The notes beneath the pieces were generated by a model. That model was given only the letters and a program-made list of their open reading frames with translations. It did no database searches and was not told where the DNA came from. A program made the translations under genes and the position numbers. A stretch of 12,094 bases of DNA from Acidobacteriota bacterium (GTDB lineage: Bacteria > Acidobacteriota > Terriglobia > Terriglobales > Acidobacteriaceae): NCBI GenBank assembly GCA_021819255.1, contig JAKART010000027.1, positions 1 through 12,094 of the forward strand, in the 5' to 3' direction. Shown here one piece after another: positions 1 through 7,255 of this stretch. The stretch's first letter is position 1. Each line of letters starts with the position of its first letter.

Positions 1-240
1 GGAGGACGGAGATACGACCTCCAGACCACACCGAAAGCCGGCAAATGCCCCCGAAACGCACCAGAAAATCGCAACATCGACCGATCACCGCCGCACACCG
101 AAAACGGACCCCCTGCGCAGAGGCTCCTTAGGGGAAAACTTCCCCAAGGATCTGTCCCGGCGATCGAAGAGCAAAGCGCAGGCCCGGCGAGCCAAGACCA
201 GGTCCGGTCTCCTGCTTCCATATTTTGCCAACCGTTGCCG
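1..240. other. Non-coding left edge
   Basis: I see no convincing gene in these bases, which lie downstream of the minus-strand anti-sigma gene. The only structure I can support is the bulged inverted repeat at 125-150, described separately. A gene could begin outside the window on the left. Confidence 0.5.
125..150 (-). terminator. Stem-loop downstream of the sigma/anti-sigma pair
   Basis: TCCTT-A-GGGGAA, a 3-nt loop (AAC), then TTCCCC-AAGGA gives an 11-bp stem with a single bulged A. It lies about 90 bp past the anti-sigma stop codon, where a transcript end would be expected. There is no T-run on either side, so it is not a textbook intrinsic terminator. It could instead be an mRNA 3'-end stabiliser. 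Confidence 0.35.
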
Positions 241-501
241 TCACTTTGTCTTGATGTCAGGAAGCTTGCCGGTGGCCCGGCAACGTTCCATCACCGCTGC
301 GCGCAGCCGGTCGGCAAGTTCCTGCGGGAACTCGTAGGCGGCAGCTCCACGATAAACGTCGATGGTCTTTCGAGTGGTATCCACCACCACCTCACAGTGA
401 TGGCATGCTCCCAGATGCGCTTTCACCTCGGCGAGGAGAGAGGGATCGATCTGCCCATCAAAGTAGTCGGTGAGTTTGGAGAGAAATTCCGTGCAGTTCA
501 C
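241..501 (-). CDS. Putative zinc-finger anti-sigma factor (zf-HC2 type), soluble
   Basis: This 86-residue protein has the zinc-binding anti-sigma signature: Cys3, then His29-x3-Cys33-x2-Cys36, inside a short helical N-terminal domain. Proteins of this family bind and hold an ECF sigma factor until a signal releases it. There is no hydrophobic segment, so it should be cytoplasmic; redox or zinc sensing is possible, but that is inference. Most of the 50 residues after the finger have no recognisable domain. The start is GTG at 501. It overlaps the sigma stop codon in the four bases GTGA (498-501), which points to translational coupling and roughly matched amounts of the two proteins. The pairing with the sigma gene makes the assignment firm; the signal is unknown. 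Confidence 0.85.
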   Translation of the reverse strand: MNCTEFLSKLTDYFDGQIDPSLLAEVKAHLGACHHCEVVVDTTRKTIDVYRGAAAYEFPQELADRLRAAVMERCRATGKLPDIKTK

Positions 502-1166
502 TCTGATGCCTCATTTCGCCGAAAGTACCGGCTGAGACGTTCACGCAACTGCAGGCGCGCACGCAGCAACCTGGATTTGACAGCCGGTACGCTCAGCCCG
601 AGCGCCGCGGCTGTCTCTTCCGTAGACAAGTTTTCGATGTCACGGAGGGTGAAAACGGTTCGAAAACCTGGCGGAAGCCCAGCGATGGTCCTGCGCAGGA
701 TCTCAGCGAGCTGGGCTTGGGAGTAGTTTTGCTCCGGATTTGGCCGCCACTCGGCAAAATCGCGAGGGATGGAGCCCCCATCGGTCTCGACATCCTGATC
801 GATGGAGACGGTCTTGGATGATCTGCGTTTGCGGAGCCGCATCAGGCTCTCATTGACCGCGATGCGCACCAGCCAGGTGGAGAACTTGGAGTTGCCCTGG
901 AATTGATTCAGTTTCTGGAAGGCTTTGAAGAAGACATCCTGCGTGATATCTTCGGCATCCTCTCGATTTTGGGTAATATGCAGAGCGGTGCGGAAGATCT
1001 GGCGCTCATATTGCAACACGAGCTGCTCAAAGGCCGCTGAGTCGCCGGCCCTGGCCCGTTCCACCAGCATGAGGTCCGGGCTGACCTCTGTCTGCGTCAC
1101 AGCGCCGCCGGCAAGGTCGATGGGGTGTTGCGGATCTTTGGCAACGGTGGTCGTCTGGAGCGCCAT
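498..1166 (-). CDS. RNA polymerase sigma factor, ECF (sigma-70 family)
   Basis: The protein has 222 residues from the ATG at 1166. Region 2 is evident in the stretch holding DAEDITQDVFFKAF and FSTWLVRIAVN, the core-binding and -10 recognition part. Region 4 is evident as LPPGFRTVFTLRD, then a helix-turn-helix around STEETAAALGLSVPAVKSRL, which reads the -35 element. No region 3 separates them, as expected of the ECF group. The frame stays open up to 1316, but I prefer 1166: a GGAGG sits just upstream (short 3-nt spacing) and the extension looks like leader sequence rather than protein. The stop overlaps the start of the anti-sigma gene. Autoregulation is usual for such pairs, but I cannot see a clear promoter. 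The divergent transglycosylase gene is a candidate target by position only. Confidence 0.92.
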   Translation of the reverse strand: MALQTTTVAKDPQHPIDLAGGAVTQTEVSPDLMLVERARAGDSAAFEQLVLQYERQIFRTALHITQNREDAEDITQDVFFKAFQKLNQFQGNSKFSTWLVRIAVNESLMRLRKRRSSKTVSIDQDVETDGGSIPRDFAEWRPNPEQNYSQAQLAEILRRTIAGLPPGFRTVFTLRDIENLSTEETAAALGLSVPAVKSRLLRARLQLRERLSRYFRRNEASE

Positions 1167-1197
1167 ATGCCTCCAGTTTACAGGAGCAGAATGGCCG

Positions 1198-1215
1198 CCA
1201 GCTTCCGCAAGCTGG
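1198..1215 (-). repeat. Perfect hairpin in the sigma-gene leader
   Basis: CCAGCTT, CCGC, AAGCTGG: a perfect 7-bp inverted repeat with a 4-nt loop, 32 bp upstream of the sigma ATG. In the minus-strand transcript it would lie in the 5' leader. It could affect translation or be a protein site; function is unknown. Confidence 0.45.
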
Positions 1216-1350
1216 TTCTTCTTCCAAGCCGGCTCTTCTTCATCGAAGGCCCAGGGCGGCCCTCCTTTCCGCAACCAGTTATCTCCATTGGTTCGCCCCA
1301 TCGGAGGGGTGTGCAAACCGCAGGGTTTGAACCGCCATAAACTGGCCTAG

Positions 1351-3876
1351 ATGGAACGTGGCATGAGCAAGTTGAGTCGGGGATGGCTGGCGGTTTCGCT
1401 GTTGAGCGGATGGATCACCTTGGCGGCTTTGACGGCACGGAGTGCGGCGGAAGGATCTGCGGAGGCCACCCGAACGGCCGGCGCTGCGGACTCCGCATAT
1501 GGATTGCCCCAGAGCTCAACTGCTGATTCTTCTCAGAGTCCATCTTCCCGCGTCTCAACCAGTGCGCCAGCCCCGCGCAAGCGGGTCATCCGCAGATCCA
1601 CGAAAGGCAAGACGGCAAGCAGAAAGAGACGCTCTTCCGCGGCTTTGTCCCATGCCGCGCGACGGCCCATCCACAACAGGGAAGTGAGCAGGCGCAGGGA
1701 GCATCTGCATCGGCCCGGGCCTACGCCAAGGAGCCGCAGGCTGCATCGCGCCTTTCTTGCCTCCGCCGAGCTGCGCCCCATGGCGCAGCAGTTAATGATG
1801 GATCCCACCCCCGCAGCGATCGCCGGCGTGCAGCACTATGCGGCCTCACACCAAGGAGAGGCGGCAGCCTCGGCCGAGCTGGCCGTTGGGCATGCCTGGA
1901 TGGTGAACCAGCGCTACGTCCAGGCCGAGGATGCCTTTCGCAAGGCGAGTCTGGATGGAGCGGCGCTTCAGGATTATGCAGAGTTCCTGGAGGCGCAAGC
2001 CGCCGTCGCAGCACACCGTCCCCAGGATGCAATTCCGTTGCTGACCGGCTTTGCCGCTCGCCACTCCGATAGCATCTTCGACCAGCAAGCCCCTGTTCTG
2101 TTAGCCAAATCTTATCTGGACGGCGGTGACGCTCCAGGGGCGATCCGAGTGCTGCAGCCCCTCTCCGCAGGCGCTACTGGCCGGCTGGTCAAGTTTCGCA
2201 TGACTTTGGCCAAGGCTTATCAGGCCAATGGTCAATTGCAGCAGGCTGCGGCCCTCTATCGAGGCATCTTTCTGGGGGACCCGCTCAGCTCCGAGGCCGC
2301 CGATGCCAGGACACAGATGGCGCTGATGAACACTCCGTTCTCCCCCGCCGAGCGCAAAGAGTACGCGGATGCACTGTTCAACGCCGGACGATATGAGCAA
2401 GCGGAGACGGAGTACAAGCAACTGCAAAGCAACGGCGCGGGACTGAGCCAGTCCGATCGCGATGCTCTGGACATCTACGTCGCAGTCTGCGACCTGCGCC
2501 TGAGAAGGCTCACTCCAAGCCGGGTGGAACGCCTGCCGGTTACCGGGGACGACAGTGCGGCTTTGAAGATCTATCTTGAGTCCGAGCTGGCCCGGGGAGA
2601 TGGGAATACCGCGCAGCAGGACGCTCTGGTGCAGTTATTGGAGTCGCAATATCCCCATAGCCGCTGGTTGGAAGAGGCCCTTTACTCCGGCGGAAACATG
2701 TTCCTGCTGCATCAGCAGGATCTTCAGGCGATCCAGGATGACCTTACGCTGCTGCAGCGATTTCCGAATAGCATCTATGCTCCCAGCGCTCACTGGCAAG
2801 CAGCTTGGCTGAGCTACCGCCTGCGCCGCTATAACGATGCGGGTCGGCTGATGGATGAGCAGATCATGCGTTATCCGGCAGCCCCCCAGGCGCTGGCGGC
2901 CTTGTACTGGAGAGGTCGTCTGTACGAAGAGGTGGAGCACGACCCCGGACAGGCGTTGAACTACTTCAAAAGGCTGAGCGCTTGCTATGTGAGCAGCTAC
3001 TACGCGCTGCTTGCCAACCAACGAATTCAGCGGCTGACCGTTGCAGCGGGCGCGCAGAGAACGCAGGCGGCTCCAGCGCCTGCTCTGGCCTATGTCCCTG
3101 TGGTGGATCGCCCGGACCTGACAGACGCTCTCCCAGAGAATGATCCGCATCTGATCAAGGCCAGACTGCTGGCAAATGCGGCGCTGAACGAGTACATCCG
3201 GCCGGAGATACAGCTTAGCCCAACCTCCGCCCAATGGGGAACCTTGGCAGAGGCGGAGATCTACGCCAGCTTCGGCGAAAGCGATCAGGCCCTGCGGGCG
3301 ATGAAGCGAAGTGGTATTCCTTTCTTCTTTCTTCCGGTGCAGGACGTTCCGATGATCTACTGGCGCCTCCTTTTGCCGCGGCCGTTTTGGACGACGCTGC
3401 AGAGCGATGCGGTTGCCGAGGGTCTGGATCCTTACCTTGTGGCCGCTCTGATCCGTCAGGAGTCGGAGTTCAATCCCGATGCGGTCAGTCCCATGAAGGC
3501 TTACGGCCTCATGCAGTTGCTTCCATCCGTCGGCGGATCCCTGGCCAGAAAAGACGGCGAGCGTCGCTTTTCGACGAGCGAACTTCTGAATCCGGATATC
3601 AATTTGAAGCTGGGGACACAGGATCTGCGCCGCTCGATCAACGAGTACGGAGGCCAGATTGAATACGCTCTGGCTGCCTATGATGCGGGAGACACTCCCG
3701 TGCGCCGCTGGATTGCGCTGGGCAACTACCAGGATGTCGCGGAATGGGTAGAGTCGATTCCATACAGCGAGACACGGAACTACGTCGAGGCCATTGTGCG
3801 CAACCGCGCTCTCTATCGGCAGGTTTACGATGCTCCTGGGCAGAACTCTTCCGTCGCGCTGGATCCTCGTCGGTAA
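1351..3876 (+). CDS. Secreted lytic murein transglycosylase, Slt70-like (GH23) with TPR superhelix
   Basis: This 841-residue protein probably cleaves peptidoglycan glycan strands, leaving 1,6-anhydromuramic ends, in the periplasm. The N-terminus has a signal-peptide pattern (basic start, hydrophobic core, small residues near SAAEG). Residues about 70-135 are an unusual Arg/Lys-rich, low-complexity stretch. From about 150 to 640 there are helical TPR-like repeats, as in the Slt70 superhelix. The C-terminal GH23 domain carries the catalytic Glu704 in IRQESEF, GLMQ at 719-722 and AYDAG at 776-780; the usual form of the last motif is AYNAG. The ATG at 1351 follows an in-frame TAG. ATG 1363 (MSKLSRG) is equally plausible, and neither has a strong ribosome site. 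The gene is divergent from the ECF sigma gene. The family call is firm; the name Slt is by analogy. Confidence 0.9.
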   Translation: MERGMSKLSRGWLAVSLLSGWITLAALTARSAAEGSAEATRTAGAADSAYGLPQSSTADSSQSPSSRVSTSAPAPRKRVIRRSTKGKTASRKRRSSAALSHAARRPIHNREVSRRREHLHRPGPTPRSRRLHRAFLASAELRPMAQQLMMDPTPAAIAGVQHYAASHQGEAAASAELAVGHAWMVNQRYVQAEDAFRKASLDGAALQDYAEFLEAQAAVAAHRPQDAIPLLTGFAARHSDSIFDQQAPVLLAKSYLDGGDAPGAIRVLQPLSAGATGRLVKFRMTLAKAYQANGQLQQAAALYRGIFLGDPLSSEAADARTQMALMNTPFSPAERKEYADALFNAGRYEQAETEYKQLQSNGAGLSQSDRDALDIYVAVCDLRLRRLTPSRVERLPVTGDDSAALKIYLESELARGDGNTAQQDALVQLLESQYPHSRWLEEALYSGGNMFLLHQQDLQAIQDDLTLLQRFPNSIYAPSAHWQAAWLSYRLRRYNDAGRLMDEQIMRYPAAPQALAALYWRGRLYEEVEHDPGQALNYFKRLSACYVSSYYALLANQRIQRLTVAAGAQRTQAAPAPALAYVPVVDRPDLTDALPENDPHLIKARLLANAALNEYIRPEIQLSPTSAQWGTLAEAEIYASFGESDQALRAMKRSGIPFFFLPVQDVPMIYWRLLLPRPFWTTLQSDAVAEGLDPYLVAALIRQESEFNPDAVSPMKAYGLMQLLPSVGGSLARKDGERRFSTSELLNPDINLKLGTQDLRRSINEYGGQIEYALAAYDAGDTPVRRWIALGNYQDVAEWVESIPYSETRNYVEAIVRNRALYRQVYDAPGQNSSVALDPRR

Positions 3877-4163
3877 AGAGCGACCGCTGCGGCTTTCCGC
3901 TCAGCCCTCATGACGCAGGAGCCACACCCTTGGATGTCGTAAGACGACTGCATACGCATGTGCATGTCCATCTTGACTCCAAAGGCTTTCTTTATGCGGA
4001 GCTTCATCTACCCGGAAAGATCAGCCTTGCCATCGATCAGACTGGACAGTGTAGGCCGCGAGAGGCGCAACGCCATCGCCGCAGCCGTCACCGTCAACGC
4101 CGTGGCCCCACAAATTTCCGTCCAAATGAAATCCCCAGGATGGGGCTGGTTCTTCCTGGGCAT
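3870..4163 (-). pseudogene. higA: Broken HigA-type antitoxin (XRE-family HTH) gene
   Basis: Reading from the ATG at 4163 gives MPRKNQPHPGDFIW, then a helix-turn-helix-like stretch with RLSRPTLSSLIDGKADLSG, an in-frame TAG at 4010-4008, then MKLRIKKAFGVKMDMHMRMQ and SSYDI. The order (HPG near the start, LSRPTLS in the recognition helix, DLSG-MxLRIxKAFGVKMD, MRMQ-SYDI) is that of HigA-family antitoxins, which bind DNA and neutralise HigB. The stop replaces the residue before the conserved Met, so only about 51 residues would be made. After SYDI the reading no longer matches the family well, and a frameshift there is likely. The reading runs convergently into the 3' end of the transglycosylase gene. 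I recognised the family by memory of its motifs, not by a search. Limits are approximate. Confidence 0.65.
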
Positions 4164-4184
4164 GGTGTCGACTCGTTTGGCCAA

Positions 4185-4323
4185 GTGGTAGTCCTCCAGG
4201 AAGCGGTTGCTTTTGCCGCGATCCAGAATCAGCGATCGATCAACGTGATGGAGCGAGTTGGCATGAATCGAGATGCTGAGCCCTTCTTTTACGATTTCGA
4301 TGTTTCAGGCCCTCGACTTCGAC
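4185..4323 (-). pseudogene. higB: Fragment of a HigB/RelE-type toxin gene
   Basis: Directly upstream of the broken antitoxin, the minus strand reads VEGLKHRNRKR in one frame. It then switches frame to GLSISIHAN and ends in FLEDYH. HigB toxins typically carry GLRLHxLKGxRKGxWSIxVNxNWR and end in a DYxDYH-like tail just before the antitoxin start, so the order and position fit. At least one frameshift is needed, the NWR part is disrupted, the stop after DYH is gone, and I cannot find the N-terminal half. The matched segment is short, so this call depends largely on the neighbouring HigA match. Intact HigB enzymes cleave mRNA on the ribosome; this copy cannot be functional. Confidence 0.5.
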
Positions 4324-4757
4324 AACACGTGCTGTACAAAACACAGCCATAGAAACACACGAATATGGAAACCGCAGACAGTATCGCCAGGGTCGGCGGC
4401 AACAATCGGCAAGCATACAAGCCGCGTAACGGCTGAAGGGTGGTCGCCGGCAGCCTGGCAGGTTTGACGGACAGAATGTTGCAAGCAGATCGAGTCAGGT
4501 AAGCCATTCCAACCTTGCCACACGCCGACCAGCGCTCCGCGGGGCCGTAATAGAGATGGGGCCGGGTGCGACAGATAGTAGAATCAAGCGTAGCGCGCTC
4601 TTCGAACTTGTGAGTGTCTGTTAGCCGAAGAACAGGCTCGAAGCGCCTCGTGAGGGAGTGAGAAGAGCCGCTCAAAATCTGAGAAATTTTCACACTTCCC
4701 TGCACGCTCCTCTATTTTCTGCTTATGCGATCAACGAGGATATTGTTAGAATCGCTT
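4324..4757. other. Non-coding spacer between the HigBA remnant and tRNA-Leu
   Basis: Open frames exist on both strands here (for example on the minus strand at 4305-4523). None has a recognisable domain, a ribosome-binding site or protein-like composition. The missing 5' half of the toxin gene may once have lain here, but I cannot recognise it. Confidence 0.45.
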
Positions 4758-4763
4758 TATAAT
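4758..4763 (+). promoter_or_regulatory. -10 box (TATAAT) of the tRNA-Leu gene
   Basis: A perfect TATAAT lies 18 bases before the mature tRNA start, giving an expected transcription start near 4770 and a leader of about 12 nt. The -35 element at the proper distance (around 4735-4740) does not match TTGACA. A TTGTTA at 4743-4748 is too close to serve. Confidence 0.55.
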
Positions 4764-4781
4764 TAGGGGCTTGAAAGTATT

Positions 4782-4870
4782 GCCCGGATGGCGAAATCGG
4801 CAGACGCAGCGGACTTAAAATCCGCAGGCCTTAACCGGCCGTGGGGGTTCAAGTCCCCCTCCGGGCACCA
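4782..4870 (+). tRNA. tRNA-Leu, anticodon TAA
   Basis: The 89-nt gene folds as a class II tRNA. Acceptor arms GCCCGGA (4782-4788) and TCCGGGC (4860-4866) pair perfectly. The anticodon stem GCGGA/TCCGC encloses the loop CTTAAAA with anticodon TAA at 4816-4818, reading UUA. A long variable arm (GGCC, loop, GGCC) follows, then the T arm GGGGG-TTCAAGT-CCCCC. The discriminator base is A and CCA is encoded (4868-4870). A long variable arm with a TAA anticodon identifies leucine. I see no second copy of its 3' end in the window, so there is no sign that it is an occupied integration site here. Confidence 0.97.
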
Positions 4871-5500
4871 GATCATTAAAGACAATACAGTTTAGGCAAG
4901 CTCTGCGTAGGCTCCTATGAAATGCGCTCCAGGAAGTTTGTTAGGCATGGGTGAATCCATCAACCCATCTCTCTCGTGAAAGAAGGAAGACGAAGCCGTC
5001 TCGGCTCCATCCCCGCTTCCAGCGGATCGATGAGTTTGCAAACGACGATTCCTGGCCGGATGGCACTCCTGCAGAGCCTACCCCCGCTTCACCGGCCGAG
5101 TTCAGCTTCCCGCCAGCCGGCAGAAGCTCGAAAACATCCCTACGGTATGCTGCAGAGACTCTCTCCTGATAGAAGGGGAAATTTTCAGCCAGAATCGGCT
5201 GATTCCTGAAGAACTCATCCAATTCGAGGTGGCGAGGCCGCACTTTTCAATGTTCCTGCTGCCGCAGCTACCCGAAGATTCTGCCGAGGCTGCCCCAAAG
5301 GCATCATCCCGAGGCGCTTCCCTCAGCGTGTCAGAACCTTGAGCATCTGCGGTGAGTCGCACCGTGATGTGTGCTGAAGGTCAGCATCAACTGGACTGAA
5401 GCGGCTTGCATGCAGTCAGCGTAGTACGATCAACGGAACGGAATTCTTCACTTTCCAGTGGAAGAGCAAGAGGCTCAGACGAGTTGCTATGGTGGATCCC
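4871..5500. other. Spacer between tRNA-Leu and sulfatase, no recognised gene
   Basis: Several short open frames cross this stretch on both strands, such as 4941-5243 on the minus strand. None shows a family motif or a good ribosome site. Two small inverted repeats occur: TCAGCC/GGCTGA at 5185-5202 and TGCTGA/TCAGCA at 5372-5386. Decayed coding sequence is possible but I cannot identify any. Confidence 0.45.
5372..5386. promoter_or_regulatory. Short perfect inverted repeat upstream of the sulfatase gene (possible operator)
   Basis: TGCTGA-AGG-TCAGCA has 6-bp perfect arms around a 3-nt centre, about 130 bp before the sulfatase start. The size and symmetry would suit a dimeric repressor site, but repeats this short also arise by chance. 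No regulator gene is adjacent. Confidence 0.2.
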
Positions 5501-5513
5501 AGGAGGAAAGGAT

Positions 5514-7088
5514 ATGGACGGCTCCAAGAAGATAGGTGCGATCACTGGATCTTTCGCACAGGGCGAGGATTCCGATGTAGACCTGAAGCGTAGAGCGCTT
5601 CTCAAGCAGCCGGTCTTGGCCGCGGCGGCGCTGGGTGCGTCCAAAGTAAACAGCTTGGATGTCCTGACGTCCTCCTTCCAGCCAAAAAGACGGCCGAACG
5701 TCATTCTTTATCATTCGGATCAGTTTCGTTGGGATTTTGTCTGCGCCGCTGGGCAAAATCCCATGGATTTCACACCGAATTTGGACACGATGTACCGGCG
5801 GGGGACGGTATTCGAGAACTTTGTCACGAATCAGCCTCTTTGTTCCCCTTCCCGTTCCTGCCTGATGACCGGCCAGTATGCCACGACGACAAAGGTGTGG
5901 AGAAATGGCCCTGGTTTGGTGCCGGATGCGGTCACGATCGCAACGGAGTTCAAGAAGGCGGGTTACAGCGCCAACTACATTGGTAAGTGGCACTTGGCTC
6001 CGCTGGATCGAGTGGGCGTTGGCGCCGTTCCGCTACAGTATCGCGGAGGCTTTACAGATTTTTGGGTTGCGGCAAACGCCCCTGAAGAGAGCACCCAACC
6101 CTATAACAGTCAGTTTTGGGATAGAGACAATCAACCGGTAGCTTACGGAGACGATGTTTATCGTGTTGACTTCCTCACCAGGCAGGCGCAATCGTTCCTG
6201 CGGATGAAGCACGAAAAGCCATTTTTGCTGGTGATCTCACAGCTCGAGCCGCATCAGCAAAATGGCCCTTGTGGAGACAACGATGTCTTTGGTTTTGTGC
6301 CGCCACGCGGCTATGCCGAGAAGTTCCGCAGCCCCTATGTCCCTGCCGACTTAAAAGCCTTGCCTGGAGATTGGCCGTACGAGCTGAATAAATATTATGG
6401 CGACATCAAAGCGATCGATGAATCGCTCGGACGGATATTCCAGACGTTGAAAGAGGAAAATCTGGAAGATGAAACCATCGTCATCTTTACCAGTGATCAC
6501 GCGTGTCACTTCAGAACGCGCAATGCCGAGTACAAGTGCAGTGGCCACGAAAGCTCGATTCATGTTCCGCTGATCATCCAAGGACCAGGATTCGATCGCC
6601 ATCAGAAGATCCCGGAGCTTGTGAGCATGATTGACGTGTTTCCGTCGCTGCTGGATTCCGTGGGTCTGCCGATTCCGTCCACGGTCCAGGGGCAAAGCTT
6701 TCTCCCTCTTGTGCGTGATCCGGAGGCTCATAAGAAGTGGCCAAACGAAGTGTTTATCCAAATAAGTGGGACCGGTGGAGTCGCAAGGGCTTTGCGCACG
6801 TCAGAGTGGACTTACGTCGCATTGGCCCCGGATGCGGACGTGCATCGCTTCCCGGGCAGCATGCGCTATCGGGACTATCAGATGTATAACAATCGAGCGG
6901 ATCCGGCACAGCTCGTCAACCTCGCAGGCCGAGTCAATTTCAGAGTGCCCACTGATCGGTTGGTGCACTTCATCGGCGAACGCGCGGTACCGGAGGTCAC
7001 GGCGCATCTTCGCGAACGCCTCATCGAGCGCATGGTTGAGGCCGGAGAAGCGCGTCCTCAAATCGACTACTGGCCTTATTATCCTTGA
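5514..7088 (+). CDS. Exported sulfatase (S1 family, formylglycine-dependent)
   Basis: A 524-residue alkaline-phosphatase-superfamily hydrolase that should remove sulfate esters from sugars or other compounds. The activation motif is Cys110-Ser-Pro-Ser-Arg followed by LMTGQY; the Cys is expected to be oxidised to formylglycine by a maturase not encoded here. Other active-site features are HSDQFRWD with Asp69, GKWH with Lys158 and His160, and TSDH with Asp328 and His329. The N-terminus carries KRRALLK (Arg26-Arg27) before a hydrophobic Ala-rich stretch, resembling a Tat signal although the basic motif starts late. The frame is open from 5406, but I choose 5514 because AGGAGG at 5501-5506 sits 7 nt before that ATG. 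GH3 and GH42 genes follow in the same direction, suggesting a sulfated glycan substrate. The exact substrate is not readable. Confidence 0.93.
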   Translation: MDGSKKIGAITGSFAQGEDSDVDLKRRALLKQPVLAAAALGASKVNSLDVLTSSFQPKRRPNVILYHSDQFRWDFVCAAGQNPMDFTPNLDTMYRRGTVFENFVTNQPLCSPSRSCLMTGQYATTTKVWRNGPGLVPDAVTIATEFKKAGYSANYIGKWHLAPLDRVGVGAVPLQYRGGFTDFWVAANAPEESTQPYNSQFWDRDNQPVAYGDDVYRVDFLTRQAQSFLRMKHEKPFLLVISQLEPHQQNGPCGDNDVFGFVPPRGYAEKFRSPYVPADLKALPGDWPYELNKYYGDIKAIDESLGRIFQTLKEENLEDETIVIFTSDHACHFRTRNAEYKCSGHESSIHVPLIIQGPGFDRHQKIPELVSMIDVFPSLLDSVGLPIPSTVQGQSFLPLVRDPEAHKKWPNEVFIQISGTGGVARALRTSEWTYVALAPDADVHRFPGSMRYRDYQMYNNRADPAQLVNLAGRVNFRVPTDRLVHFIGERAVPEVTAHLRERLIERMVEAGEARPQIDYWPYYP

Positions 7089-7108
7089 TACTCGGAGGAG
7101 GCGAAGGG

Positions 7109-7255
7109 ATGGCAGAGTTCCCTGCAATGGCCAAGAGAGTCGAGACGGCCGGCCCAGGATCTGAATGCCGCGGATACTGCGAAAGGCGTGGGTACGGCAA
7201 GACCGGGAGAGGCAATCTGCGGACTCATCTCCTCCTGAAGCCTTCTGAGAGATAG
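7109..7255 (+). CDS. Unrecognised 48-residue ORF behind the sulfatase gene
   Basis: The ATG at 7109 is preceded at 7 nt by GGAGGAGG (7094-7101), one of the strongest ribosome sites in the window, and begins 20 bp after the sulfatase stop. The product is basic, starts MAEFPAMAKRVE, has a Cys20-x3-Cys24 pair (CRGYC), and ends at a TAG at 7253. I know no matching family and see no membrane segment. It may be a genuine small protein translated from the sulfatase transcript, the stub of a decayed gene, or chance. The ribosome site is the main support. Confidence 0.3.
   Translation: MAEFPAMAKRVETAGPGSECRGYCERRGYGKTGRGNLRTHLLLKPSER

Noticed and set aside
3878..3902. GAGCG/CGCTC hairpin right after the transglycosylase stop codon
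   Set aside because: The stem is only 5 bp around a large centre and no T-run follows, so I do not call it a terminator.
3744..4352. Plus-strand 202-codon open frame overlapping the transglycosylase end
   Set aside because: It begins inside the transglycosylase gene in another frame and runs opposite the HigBA remnant; its translation is basic and unstructured.
4743..4748. TTGTTA as the -35 box of the tRNA promoter
   Set aside because: It is only 9 bases from the TATAAT box, far shorter than the usual 16-18.
4847..4870. tRNA 3' end as an attachment site
   Set aside because: No second copy of these bases and no integrase gene was found in the window.
4941..5243. Minus-strand 100-codon open frame and an opposing plus frame ending in the spacer before the sulfatase gene
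   Set aside because: Both read as loosely protein-like, but neither has a family motif, and the plus frame lacks a good start. Not enough to call a gene or a remnant.
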